From JBBDMU01 sp040905685 (GTDB taxonomy: Bacteria > Bacteroidota > Rhodothermia > Balneolales > Natronogracilivirgulaceae), in assembly GCA_040905685.1 (NCBI GenBank), contig JBBDRB010000105.1:1-64000 (forward strand): a stretch of DNA of 64,000 nt, read 5' to 3'. Every line of letters begins with the position of its first letter. The first letter of the stretch is position 1. A model generated the notes under the pieces. That model worked only from the letters and a program-made list of their open reading frames with translations. It ran no database searches and was not told the origin of the DNA. Positions 51,842-61,069 of this stretch are shown piece by piece. The translations under genes were made by a program, and so were the position numbers.

Positions 51842-53545
51842 ATGAACCGAAAGGACTTTATTGAGCTTATGGCGGCCAATGGGGCGGCCATGGCAACGGT
51901 GCCGTTGCTTGGTTTTCCGGAGTCCATCGGATTCCACCCGTGGAAAGAGAACCAGGGGTTTTCCGCAGATGTAGTCATTGCAGGCGGGGGGCTGGGAGGA
52001 TGCGCTGCAGCCCTGGCCGCTTTGCGCAATAACTTAAGGGTAACCCTGACGGAGGAAACCGATTGGATCGGAGGACAAATTACCCAGCAGGGCGTTCCTC
52101 CGGATGAGCATGGATGGATCGAAACGCACGGAGCGACCCGTTCCTACCGCGATTTCCGCAACGCCGTACGAGACTATTACAGACGGCATTATCCCATGAC
52201 GGAGGCGGCCCGGACCCGTGAGTTTCTGAATCCCGGGGATGCGACCGGAAGCCGGAGGATGAGTCATGAACCCCATGTCGCTTTGGCTGTATTGCAGGGC
52301 CTGTTTGCCCATTATATCAGTTCGGGGCAGTTGACACTTCTGGTAAACTGCAAGTGCACGGATGCCGGGGTAACCGGTGATGAGGTTCGGGAATTGAAAG
52401 CCGTGCATCGTCACACCGGAAAGGAAATCATACTTTCAGCGCCCTATTTTGTGGATGCGACCGAGCTGGGGGATTTACTCCCCCTCACCGGGACCGAATT
52501 CGTAACCGGTAAGGAGTCGCAGGCAGAGACCGGGGAATTGCATGCTCCCGGGAAGCCAAACCCGGACAGTCATCAGGCCTTCACCTGGTGTTTTGCCATG
52601 GATTATGTTCCCGGTGCCAATCACATAACCGACAGACCGGAAAACTATTCTTATTGGCGCAATTTTGTACCCCGGATGACTCCGCCCTACTCCGGGAAGC
52701 TATTGGACCTGAGGTATTCCGATCCAAAAACACTGGAGCCGAGGGCGCTGGGGTTTCATCCAAAAGGCATTCAAACAGGGAACAGGTTAAATCTGTGGAA
52801 CTACCGGCGGATCATACATAAAAAAAATTTTATCCCCGGAACCTATTCCGGGGATACGACCGTGGTTAACTGGCCTCAAAACGATTACTTCCTGGGCAAC
52901 CTGACCGGCGAGGAAAAATTTGCCAAACATGGCGAGCGCGCCCGGCAATTAAGCTTATCTCTTTTTTACTGGCTGCAGACGGAAGTGCCTCGGCCGGATG
53001 GCGGGCAGGGCTGGCCGGGATTACGTCTGCGCGGTGACCTCTTGGGCACCGGCCATGGACTGGCAAAATATCCTTATATCCGGGAATCCCGGCGAATAAA
53101 AGCCGTATTTACCATCCTGGAAGAACATGTCGGTGAGGCCAACCGTGCTTTGGTCGCAGGCAAAAGATCTGCGGGTCACGCGGCCAGGTTTGATGACAGT
53201 GTGGGGATCGGCTATTATCATATTGACCTGCACCCAAGTTCCGGGGGTGACAATTATATCGACTTCAATTCCTTGCCCTTTCAGGTTCCTCTGGGCGCCC
53301 TGCTGCCGCAACGCATGAAAAACCTTCTTCCTGCCAATAAAAATATAGGTACTACCCATATCACCAATGGCTGCTACCGGGTGCATCCGGTGGAATGGAG
53401 CATTGGAGAAGCCGTCGGCATGCTCGTTGCCTATGCACAGGGTAAGCAAATATCGCCGCATGCTGTCCGTGAAAAAGAACAAACCCTTCATGATTTTCAG
53501 GATTTTTTACAGTCTCAGGGCATAGATATTCGTTGGCCTGATTGA
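51842..53545 (+). CDS. Exported FAD-dependent oxidoreductase
   Basis: A 567-residue flavoprotein of the FAD_oxidored (PF12831) type. The first 25 residues look like a signal (NRKDFIELMAANGAAM then hydrophobic), possibly Tat-like. The FAD motif is DVVIAGGGLGGCAAALAAL followed by TEETDWIGGQITQQGV, both diagnostic. Later segments SVGIGYYHIDLHPS and NIGTTHITNGCYRVHP close the FAD fold. In Bacteroidota such proteins accompany sugar-degradation genes; the electron acceptor and substrate are unknown. ATG at 51842 is chosen over TTG at 51839. An AGGAGGT at 51804-51810 is too far (31 bp) to serve this start directly. Confidence 0.85.
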   Translation: MNRKDFIELMAANGAAMATVPLLGFPESIGFHPWKENQGFSADVVIAGGGLGGCAAALAALRNNLRVTLTEETDWIGGQITQQGVPPDEHGWIETHGATRSYRDFRNAVRDYYRRHYPMTEAARTREFLNPGDATGSRRMSHEPHVALAVLQGLFAHYISSGQLTLLVNCKCTDAGVTGDEVRELKAVHRHTGKEIILSAPYFVDATELGDLLPLTGTEFVTGKESQAETGELHAPGKPNPDSHQAFTWCFAMDYVPGANHITDRPENYSYWRNFVPRMTPPYSGKLLDLRYSDPKTLEPRALGFHPKGIQTGNRLNLWNYRRIIHKKNFIPGTYSGDTTVVNWPQNDYFLGNLTGEEKFAKHGERARQLSLSLFYWLQTEVPRPDGGQGWPGLRLRGDLLGTGHGLAKYPYIRESRRIKAVFTILEEHVGEANRALVAGKRSAGHAARFDDSVGIGYYHIDLHPSSGGDNYIDFNSLPFQVPLGALLPQRMKNLLPANKNIGTTHITNGCYRVHPVEWSIGEAVGMLVAYAQGKQISPHAVREKEQTLHDFQDFLQSQGIDIRWPD

Positions 53546-53621
53546 GTAGGTTTTTTATCTTGCTATCTCTTATCATATGACTAGTTTCTTTTCCTGAACA
53601 TCTTATAAAAAAGGGTTAAAA

Positions 53622-54374
53622 ATGATCAGCAAAAATAGCATAGTTCCGGCATTTTGCCTGTTTAGCCTACTATTCACTGTGCAGTGTGCCTTGAGTGATG
53701 AGCAGGAAGGCCAGCCTGCAGACGAGGATGGGGTATCCATGTTCAATGGAAGGGACCTGTCGGGCTGGGACGGAGACGCCCGGCTGTGGTTTGTCGAAGA
53801 GGGAGTTCTTGTCGGGGAAACAACGGAAGAAAACCCTGCCGGGGCTAATACCTTTTTGATTTGGGAGGAGGATGAACCCGGAAATTTCGAAGTATCCCTA
53901 AACTACCGGTTTGTTATCGTCGGAGATGACGTATACGGCAATTCGGGCATTCAGGTTCGTTCCGAACGGTTTATCAATGAGGAAACCCCGGAATTGATGC
54001 ACAGGGTGCGCGGGTATCAGCCGGATATGGCGATCAGCGACTGGATACCGGGAATTCTTTATGAGGAAGGAAAAAGGGGAATTATGGCCCGGCGCGGACA
54101 GCGGGTATTGGTTGATGCAGAAGGCGAAAGCCATGCGGAACGCTTTGCGGAGGAGGATGATCTGGGTGAGCACATCACTCATACCGACTGGAATGAGTAT
54201 CACGTATATGCAAACAGGGATACTATCCGTACCTCGATAAACGGACAACTTATGCACGAGCTCATCGACCAGTCCCCCCAGGCGGTTCGTGAGGGTATAA
54301 TCGCCTTTCAGCTGCATGCGGGTCCGCCCATGAGGGTGGAGATGAAGGATATTCGGATCAGGCTGCTTGATTAG
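53622..54374 (+). CDS. DUF1080 protein, second copy
   Basis: A 250-residue exported DUF1080 domain protein (signal peptide about 1-22, FTVQC). GVSMFNGRDLSGWDGD (about 37-52), FEVSLNYRF, GNSGIQVRSE and IAFQLHAGPPMRVEMKDIRI are the family core. It is unlike the copy at 5917 in detail. Established members split 3-keto-glycosides. It ends with TAG directly abutting the next ATG (54375), so the permease gene is translationally coupled and the released product may be the permease's cargo. Confidence 0.87.
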   Translation: MISKNSIVPAFCLFSLLFTVQCALSDEQEGQPADEDGVSMFNGRDLSGWDGDARLWFVEEGVLVGETTEENPAGANTFLIWEEDEPGNFEVSLNYRFVIVGDDVYGNSGIQVRSERFINEETPELMHRVRGYQPDMAISDWIPGILYEEGKRGIMARRGQRVLVDAEGESHAERFAEEDDLGEHITHTDWNEYHVYANRDTIRTSINGQLMHELIDQSPQAVREGIIAFQLHAGPPMRVEMKDIRIRLLD

Positions 54375-55775
54375 ATGGATAAAAACTACAGACAACGGTT
54401 AAACGACAGGCTGGATTCGATCGATGAATACGAACGTGAACCCGTGCCCGCATCAAAGCTCAAAGGCTGGAAAGGGTTCCTTGGCATGTATGCCGGTGAA
54501 CATACCGCCGGCACGGAATTCGTCATCGGTCCTTTGTTTGTGATCCATGGAGTGACCGCCTACGACCTCATTTGGGGCCTGGTTTTGGGTAATATTTTAG
54601 CCGTACTGAGCTGGGCCTTTTTATGTGCTCCGGTGGCGGTGAAAACGAAACTGACCTTATACTGGCAGCTGCAAAAGATCTGCGGCTCCAAACTGGCCCT
54701 TATATATAATGTAGTCAACGCGATCATGTTTTGTTTTTTAGCCGGCGCCATGATTGCCGTCGCGGCAACGGCCGTTGGTTTGCCATTCGGCATACCCATG
54801 CCGGAACTGGGTGACTGGCTGCCCACCAGCCTGGGCTGGGTACTGACGGTATTTACCATCGGATTGGTCATAACGGCGGTAGCCATACTGGGATACGATT
54901 ACATAGCCCGCTTTGCCAACATCAGCTTTCCCTGGATGATACTTATTTTCGTGGCCGCAGCCGTATCGGTATTGCCTTCTTTAGGGGTAACCTCCCTGTC
55001 CGATTTTTGGAGCGTCGCCCAGGAAAGGATCTGGACCGGGGAGCCGGCCGGGGGCGTAAGCCGGTTCACCTTCTGGCATGTAATGTTTTTTGCATGGTTT
55101 GCCAATATGGCCATGCATATTGGAATGGCCGATATGTCCATACTGCGATATGCTGAAAAATGGCAACACGGTTTTTCCTCAGGTGCGGGCATGTTTTTCG
55201 GGCATTTTCTGGCATGGATAGCATCGGGGATCCTTACCGCAGCCGCGGCGGGCGCTATTGCTCCCGGGATAATAGCCTACAACAGTGCCGGAGTTGCCGG
55301 GGCCCTGTGTGTGGTCATTGCCGGGTGGACAACAGCCAATCCGACCATCTACAGGGCAGGATTAGCCTTTCAATCGGTTACCCCGAACTGGAAACGCTGG
55401 AAAGTCACCCTGTTTACCGGCCTGATAACGACCGTTGTCGCCTGTTTTCCTGGCGTGGTCATGAAGCTGCTGGATTTTGTAGCCTTATACGGACTCATTC
55501 TGATGCCTATGGGAGCGGTCATCTTTCTGGATGTCATGGTATTCGGTAAATTAGGCCTGAAGGCCAACTATGCCGAATCCATGGGTATACATTTTAACTG
55601 GTCAGCCGGACTGACCTGGCTTGTAACGCTGGTTCTCTGCCTGTTTATTAATCTTTATATGGGCATTGAGATCTTCTTTTTAGGCTTGCCGGGCTGGTTC
55701 ATTGCCGCTGTTCTCTATATCGGGCTCAGTAAAATATATCAACAAACTCAGGCGAAGGCCTATCAGACTATTTAA
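54375..55775 (+). CDS. NCS1-type permease (cytosine/purine permease-like)
   Basis: A 466-residue, 12-helix transporter. FLGMYAGEHTAGTEFVIGPLF at the first helix and VAVKTKLTLYWQLQKICGS are unlike any MFS. WHVMFFAWFANMAMHIGMADM and AGWTTANPTIYRAGLAFQS are the helix 6-8 region of the nucleobase:cation symporter-1 fold. NCS1 members move nucleobases, thiamine, allantoin or hydantoins. Here it stands between a DUF1080 protein and the rhamnose operon with no other transporter in that operon, so rhamnose or a keto-glycoside is the inferred cargo. The class is clear, the substrate not. Confidence 0.85.
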   Translation: MDKNYRQRLNDRLDSIDEYEREPVPASKLKGWKGFLGMYAGEHTAGTEFVIGPLFVIHGVTAYDLIWGLVLGNILAVLSWAFLCAPVAVKTKLTLYWQLQKICGSKLALIYNVVNAIMFCFLAGAMIAVAATAVGLPFGIPMPELGDWLPTSLGWVLTVFTIGLVITAVAILGYDYIARFANISFPWMILIFVAAAVSVLPSLGVTSLSDFWSVAQERIWTGEPAGGVSRFTFWHVMFFAWFANMAMHIGMADMSILRYAEKWQHGFSSGAGMFFGHFLAWIASGILTAAAAGAIAPGIIAYNSAGVAGALCVVIAGWTTANPTIYRAGLAFQSVTPNWKRWKVTLFTGLITTVVACFPGVVMKLLDFVALYGLILMPMGAVIFLDVMVFGKLGLKANYAESMGIHFNWSAGLTWLVTLVLCLFINLYMGIEIFFLGLPGWFIAAVLYIGLSKIYQQTQAKAYQTI

Positions 55776-55799
55776 ACTATAATTAAAAGGTAAATTTAA

Positions 55800-58040
55800 A
55801 TGCAGAAGCAAAACCTAGCGGAAACGACTAAAAAAGACAATCAACCGGGCAACCGCGTAAAAAGATATTTCAAACAGGTTGAAAGCCAATGGAACGATGA
55901 GGTTGCCGCAAAAATGGACCCCGTGGCCCGGCTGGTGTACCGGTCTAATTTGCTGGGCAGTGATTCTTACATCAATAATACCGGTGGGGGCAATACCTCC
56001 AGCAAACTCACGGAAACCGATCCGATTTCCGTGGAGAAAGTAGAAGTTATGTGGGTCAAAGGATCAGGCGGGGATCTGAGGACGGCCAAAAAAGCCAACT
56101 TTGCCTCCCTGTATCAGGATAAAGTCGTTAAGCTTCAGGATGTTTATGATAACTTTCGGGAGAAAGGGATAAAATCAGTTGCAGAAGATTCCATGGTTGG
56201 CATGTATGCCCACTGCACGTACAACCTTAATACCCGGGCCCCGTCCATTGATACGCCTTTGCATGCATTCATTCCATATAAATACGTGGATCACACGCAT
56301 CCGGTTTCCTGCATTGCCATTGCAACGGCCGATAACGGGCCTGAACTGACCCGAAAAATCTATGGAGACGATGTCAAATGGGTTGACTGGATGCGGCCGG
56401 GCTTTGAACTGGGCCTGAAACTGCAGGAAGTGGTGGGGGCCAATCCCGGTATCAGGGGCATCATTCTCGGCGGACACGGACTGATCAACTGGGCTGAAGA
56501 TGACAGGGAATGTTATGAACTGAGCCTGGAATTAATCAATAAAGCTGCTGTATACCTGGATGATCATGAAAAAGGGCTCGACTCGTTCGGGGGTTCCCGT
56601 TATGGATCCCTGCCTGAAGAAAAGCGGCGGGAAGCCTTAACGGATATCCTCCCATTTTTACGGGGACAGGTTAGCCGGCAAAAGAAATTCATCGGAACCG
56701 TGCAGGATGATGAGATCATCCTGCAGTTCATCAATTCAAAGGATGCCCCCCGGTTAACAGAGCTGGGCACATCCTGTCCGGATCACTTTTTGCGCACGAA
56801 AATCAAGCCGCTTTTGGTAGACTGGGACCCCTCCGCAGGAACTATAAAGGATTTGAAAACCAGCATTGAATCCGGGCTGGAGCAGTACCGCCAGGACTAC
56901 GAGAGCTATTATCACGATCATAAAAAGCCGGACTCACCGGCCATGCGTGATCCTAATCCAACCGTGATCCTGATACCCGGCCTGGGCATGATATCCTGGG
57001 GTAAGAATAAAAGCGAATCGCGTGTGACGGCTGAGTTTTATAATGCAGCCGTGGGCGTCATGCGGGGGGCGGAAACCGTCGGTAACTATACGGCACTGCC
57101 CAAGCAGGAAGCTTTTGACATTGAGTACTGGGCTCTGGAAGAGGCCAAGCTGCAACGTATGCCACCCGAAAGTGAACTGTCCCGCCAGATTATTAGCGTA
57201 ATCGGTGCTGGCAGTGGAATTGGTAAAGCGCTGATTTCCCGGCTGATCGCAGAGGGGGCCACGGTGGCGGCCCTTGATCTGAGTGAATCGGATGCCCGGC
57301 AGACGGCAGGTGAAGTTCTGGAGCGTATTGGCATGGGGATTGGTGTGGCCGGATCCGGCATCAGCGGTTCGGGAGATGTGATCGGCCTGGGTTGTGATAT
57401 CACTAGCCGGGAGTCCATCCGCCAGGCTCTGAAGCAGGTTGTGCTGGCGTATGGGGGGGTCGACGGTATAGCCGTGACGGCCGGCATGTATGCTACGCCG
57501 GATGAAAATGGCAGGATCAGCGAGCAGGCCTGGGATAAAACCTTTGCGGTGAATGTGAAGGGCGGTTATCTGGCAGCGGATGAGACCGGCCATATATGGA
57601 AGGATCAGGGCCTTCCCGGCCGTCTGGTTATTACCACCAGTGTGAATGGCGTGGTAGCCAAAAAAGGCAGTTTTGCATACGATACGAGCAAGGCGGCCGC
57701 CAATCATCTGGTCAGGGAACTGGCAATAGAACTTGCTCCCCTGGTGAATGTTAACGCTGTGGCTCCCGCCACCGTCGTGGAAGGAAGCAGCATGTTCCCC
57801 CGTGAACGGGTGCTGGCATCGCTTAAAAAATACAACGTAGAGTATGATGATAAGGATGATACCAACGCGTTACGGACCCGTTTGGCCGGATTTTATGCCA
57901 ACCGGACCCTTACCCAAAAACCTATTACACTGGAACAGCAGACGGAAGCTATATTCCTGTTACTGAGTTCCAGATTTGAAAATACTACCGGTCATACCAT
58001 ACCGGTCGACGGTGGCCTGGTGGAAGCCTTTTTACGATAG
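55800..58040 (+). CDS. rhaEW: Rhamnulose-1-phosphate aldolase / lactaldehyde dehydrogenase fusion
   Basis: A 746-residue two-domain enzyme. The N-terminal class II aldolase half (about 30-440) has TGGGNTSSK at 61-69 and zinc ligands His165, His167 (VDHTHP) and His226 (GGHGLINW). From about residue 462 a short-chain dehydrogenase follows with SVIGAGSGIGKA, VTAGMY, the Ser of TTSVNGVV and YDTSK (about 626-630). The fusion splits L-rhamnulose-1-phosphate to glycerone phosphate plus L-lactaldehyde and oxidises the aldehyde to L-lactate, as in the RhaEW proteins of Chloroflexus and Bacillus. LutABC downstream consumes the lactate. Confidence 0.93.
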   Translation: MQKQNLAETTKKDNQPGNRVKRYFKQVESQWNDEVAAKMDPVARLVYRSNLLGSDSYINNTGGGNTSSKLTETDPISVEKVEVMWVKGSGGDLRTAKKANFASLYQDKVVKLQDVYDNFREKGIKSVAEDSMVGMYAHCTYNLNTRAPSIDTPLHAFIPYKYVDHTHPVSCIAIATADNGPELTRKIYGDDVKWVDWMRPGFELGLKLQEVVGANPGIRGIILGGHGLINWAEDDRECYELSLELINKAAVYLDDHEKGLDSFGGSRYGSLPEEKRREALTDILPFLRGQVSRQKKFIGTVQDDEIILQFINSKDAPRLTELGTSCPDHFLRTKIKPLLVDWDPSAGTIKDLKTSIESGLEQYRQDYESYYHDHKKPDSPAMRDPNPTVILIPGLGMISWGKNKSESRVTAEFYNAAVGVMRGAETVGNYTALPKQEAFDIEYWALEEAKLQRMPPESELSRQIISVIGAGSGIGKALISRLIAEGATVAALDLSESDARQTAGEVLERIGMGIGVAGSGISGSGDVIGLGCDITSRESIRQALKQVVLAYGGVDGIAVTAGMYATPDENGRISEQAWDKTFAVNVKGGYLAADETGHIWKDQGLPGRLVITTSVNGVVAKKGSFAYDTSKAAANHLVRELAIELAPLVNVNAVAPATVVEGSSMFPRERVLASLKKYNVEYDDKDDTNALRTRLAGFYANRTLTQKPITLEQQTEAIFLLLSSRFENTTGHTIPVDGGLVEAFLR

Positions 58041-58068
58041 GAAAACGTTCCTAATAAAAGTTAAAATC

Positions 58069-58242
58069 ATGAAGGTAATCTTATTTGTTGTATCCATGCT
58101 GGGGCTGGTGCTCACCGTGGCACCGTCCGTGTTTGTTTTTTTTCAGGTTATTGACGTGGAAACGCATAAGCAACTGATGCTGGCCGGTATGCTGCTATGG
58201 TTCCTCGCTGCACCGTACTGGATGAAACAACAGAGCCTTTAA
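58069..58242 (+). CDS. Small two-helix membrane protein, 57 aa
   Basis: Starting at ATG 58069, this 57-residue protein has a hydrophobic helix from residue 3 (ILFVVSMLGLVLTVAPSVFV) and a second at about 36-49 (LMLAGMLLWFLAAPYWM), with a short polar loop (DVETHKQ) between. No domain is recognised. It is 28 bp after rhaEW and 31 bp before the isomerase, so it is probably part of the operon. It might help the permease or be a membrane anchor for the pathway; there is no direct evidence. Confidence 0.7.
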   Translation: MKVILFVVSMLGLVLTVAPSVFVFFQVIDVETHKQLMLAGMLLWFLAAPYWMKQQSL

Positions 58243-58273
58243 TGATCAGCCATGAAAAAGAAAGCCGGGCAGC

Positions 58274-59554
58274 ATGAGAATCAAAAATGAACATATACAG
58301 GCGCATAATGAAGCTAAGGAAAAGTCGGACAGGTCATCCTTTACCCTCCTCAAGGATCATCTTGACGCTAAGGGCCTCGACACGGATTCGCTGATCCGTC
58401 AGATAGCATCATTTCAGGTGGCTATACCCAGTTGGGCACTGGGGGCCGGGGGAACCAGGTTTGCCCGGTTTCCTATGGGCGGTGAACCGGACAGCCTGGA
58501 AAGGAAAATTGAGGATGTCGGATTGTTGCATAGCCTGAACCGTTCGAGCCGTGGCATATCGCTTCATATTCCCTGGGACATCCCTGAGGATATTCAGGCC
58601 ATACAACAACTGGCTGAAGAGTATGAGCTTGTATTTGACGCAGTAAATTCCAACACCTTCCAGGACCAGAAAGGACAGGAGCATTCCTATAAATACGGAT
58701 CGCTCTCTCATACCGATGCCGGGATCAGGAAACAGGCCATTGATCACAATACCGAAGTGATCGGCTATGGGGAGGAACTGGGTTCCCGGGCCCTGACCCT
58801 CTGGTTGGCAGACGGATCCAGTTTTCCCGGTCAGCAAAATTTCAGGAAGGCATTTGATCGTACCCTGACCTCACTGCAAGAGATCTATCAAAGGCTGGCC
58901 GGCGACTGGAAGTTGTTTATCGAATACAAACCGTATGAGCCTAACTTTTATTCTATGGTCATACCCGACTGGGGGACCTCCAGCCTGTTCGCATCAAAAC
59001 TGGGAAATAAGGCTTCCACGCTTGTTGATCTGGGCCATCACCTGCCCAATACCAACATTGAGCAGATCGTGGCCACCCTTCTGATGGAAAACAAGCTGGG
59101 TGGATTTCATTTTAATGATTCCAGTTATGGCGATGATGACCTTACAACCGGGTCGGTACGGCCTTTTCAGCTGTTCCTGATCTTCAGCGAGCTTATCGAA
59201 GATGGGGACTCCGATTTTCTTACTGAAAATATAGCCTGGATGATTGACGCTAGTCATAATGTGAAGGATCCGCTGGAGGATTTGCTTCAATCGGTGGAAG
59301 CGATTAAAATGGCTTACGCCAAAGCATTGCTTATCGACAGAAAATCGCTTGAAGGATACCGGGAAATGAACGACCCGGCGATGGCACAGCAGGTATTGCA
59401 GGATGCATTTCACACCGATGTTCGTCCGCTGCTGTGTGAAGCACGACGACGCCATCATGCAGCCTCCAGGCCCCTTGAACTTTACCGGGACCTTAAAGTA
59501 AGGGATCGGCTTATCGCTGAACGGGGTAAGCAAACGGTTGCAACAGGTTTGTAA
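58274..59554 (+). CDS. rhaI: L-rhamnose isomerase (Pseudomonas stutzeri type)
   Basis: A 426-residue TIM barrel. Glu217, Asp252, His279 and Asp325 for the first metal, and His255, Asp287 and Asp289 for the second, all sit exactly two residues before the ligands I recall for the P. stutzeri enzyme (219, 254, 281, 327; 257, 289, 291). IEYKPYEP, LVDLGHH, GFHFNDSSYGDDD and MIDASHN are the segments. It converts L-rhamnose to L-rhamnulose with Mn or Co and is often broad in specificity. The context of kinase, aldolase and Lut genes confirms the role. Confidence 0.97.
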   Translation: MRIKNEHIQAHNEAKEKSDRSSFTLLKDHLDAKGLDTDSLIRQIASFQVAIPSWALGAGGTRFARFPMGGEPDSLERKIEDVGLLHSLNRSSRGISLHIPWDIPEDIQAIQQLAEEYELVFDAVNSNTFQDQKGQEHSYKYGSLSHTDAGIRKQAIDHNTEVIGYGEELGSRALTLWLADGSSFPGQQNFRKAFDRTLTSLQEIYQRLAGDWKLFIEYKPYEPNFYSMVIPDWGTSSLFASKLGNKASTLVDLGHHLPNTNIEQIVATLLMENKLGGFHFNDSSYGDDDLTTGSVRPFQLFLIFSELIEDGDSDFLTENIAWMIDASHNVKDPLEDLLQSVEAIKMAYAKALLIDRKSLEGYREMNDPAMAQQVLQDAFHTDVRPLLCEARRRHHAASRPLELYRDLKVRDRLIAERGKQTVATGL

Positions 59555-59562
59555 GCGTATTT

Positions 59563-61047
59563 ATGACAGATCAGGCGGAAGTTAAAACTAATGAAAATAT
59601 GGCAATGGCAGCAGGTGTCCCGGTAACCGTAATCTTCGATATTGGCAAGACCAACAAGAAATTTTTGCTGTTCGATGAAGCCTTTAATATTGTTCATAAA
59701 GAACAGATTATTCTGGAGCAGGCGGCAGATGATGACGGATATCCCTGTGAGGACCTGAACCTGCTGAAAAACTGGATATACAGGCAATTCAGATCCGTCC
59801 TGTTAAATGATCGTTTTCAGGTTAAATCGTTAAATTTTTCTACCTATGGCGCCAGCCTGGTCCATTTAGATGATAACGGCGAGGTAGTCAGCCCTTTCTA
59901 TAACTATTTAAAACCTTATCCCGAAGAGCTGGCGGAAGAATATTACGCCCGGTACGGGGGACAAAGAAAACTGTGCCTGGAGACGGCCTCCCCGCCACTG
60001 GGTATGTTGAATTCAGGGATGCAGCTGTTCTGGCTAAAAAGGCATAAACCCGGAATATTCAATAAAATCAGGAGATCGCTGCACTTTCCCCAATACCTGA
60101 GTTATCTTTTCACCAGGGAATTTACCTCGGAGCTTACGAGCATCGGCTGCCATACCATGCTCTGGGATTTTAAGGAAAACAACTATCACCGTTGGCTGGA
60201 ACAGGAAGACGTGTTAGGGCTGCTTCCGGAGACTCAGCCCAATGGCGCCGCAAAACAGGTTGTTTTTGAAGACAGCCGGTTCTATGCCGGGCCGGGAATA
60301 CACGATAGCTCGGCCGCCCTGGCTCCGTATTTATTTGCTTTCGATGACCCGTTTTTATTGGTTTCCACCGGAACCTGGAGCATCACGTTCAACCCTTTCA
60401 ACAAAGCCCCCCTTTTGTTTGAAGAGCTGCAAAAAGATTGCCTGTGCTATATGAACATCCACGGAGAACAGGTGAAAGCTTCTCGGTTGTTTTTGGGCAA
60501 TGAGTATGCCCATCAAATGAAAAAACTGAATGAGCATTTCAACCGGAATGAAGAACATCATGATTTAGATCCGGACCCGGCTATTTTGAAAGGCCTGATT
60601 GAAGAGAATCATCCCGGAAAGAAATTAGAACTTGAAACGGCCTATAATTCCGGGCCCTGTCCTCAGGATAACCCGGGAAAATGGCAAATCGATGATTTCT
60701 CCTCCTTTGAAGAAGCCTGCCATCAATTGATGCTGGATCTGGTTACTATTCAGTCCGAATCCATTGCGCTGGCCCAGGGTTCTGATCATATTGAAAGGCT
60801 TATTATAACCGGCGGATTCAGTCAGAACCGTTTATTTGTCCAGTTGCTGGCTGCCCGTTTTCCGGATAAAAAGGTGTTTACGGCTTCACTTCCCCATGCT
60901 TCCGCCCTTGGTGCCGCGCTCGTTATGAACGGGAACCAAAAAAAGGCCGGGTTGTCTTTAAAAGAACTGTTAAATTGCCGGCAGCATGCACCGCTTAAAG
61001 ACACGGGTGTTGAAAGATATTCCTGGAATAAATCAGCCATATCCTGA
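59563..61047 (+). CDS. rhaB: Rhamnulokinase-like FGGY carbohydrate kinase
   Basis: A 494-residue FGGY kinase. The N-terminal phosphate motif is VIFDIGKTNKKFLLFD (about 23-38), FSTYGASLVHLD and FLVSTGTWSITFNPF are strands near the sugar and ATP, and GGFSQNRLFVQLLAARF with ASALGAALVM forms the nucleotide site. The family phosphorylates rhamnulose, fuculose or xylulose; the preceding RhaI and the RhaEW aldolase make rhamnulose the likely substrate. It starts 8 bp after rhaI. Confidence 0.9.
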   Translation: MTDQAEVKTNENMAMAAGVPVTVIFDIGKTNKKFLLFDEAFNIVHKEQIILEQAADDDGYPCEDLNLLKNWIYRQFRSVLLNDRFQVKSLNFSTYGASLVHLDDNGEVVSPFYNYLKPYPEELAEEYYARYGGQRKLCLETASPPLGMLNSGMQLFWLKRHKPGIFNKIRRSLHFPQYLSYLFTREFTSELTSIGCHTMLWDFKENNYHRWLEQEDVLGLLPETQPNGAAKQVVFEDSRFYAGPGIHDSSAALAPYLFAFDDPFLLVSTGTWSITFNPFNKAPLLFEELQKDCLCYMNIHGEQVKASRLFLGNEYAHQMKKLNEHFNRNEEHHDLDPDPAILKGLIEENHPGKKLELETAYNSGPCPQDNPGKWQIDDFSSFEEACHQLMLDLVTIQSESIALAQGSDHIERLIITGGFSQNRLFVQLLAARFPDKKVFTASLPHASALGAALVMNGNQKKAGLSLKELLNCRQHAPLKDTGVERYSWNKSAIS

Positions 61048-61069
61048 CTCCCCGTTCGATCATTGTCCT

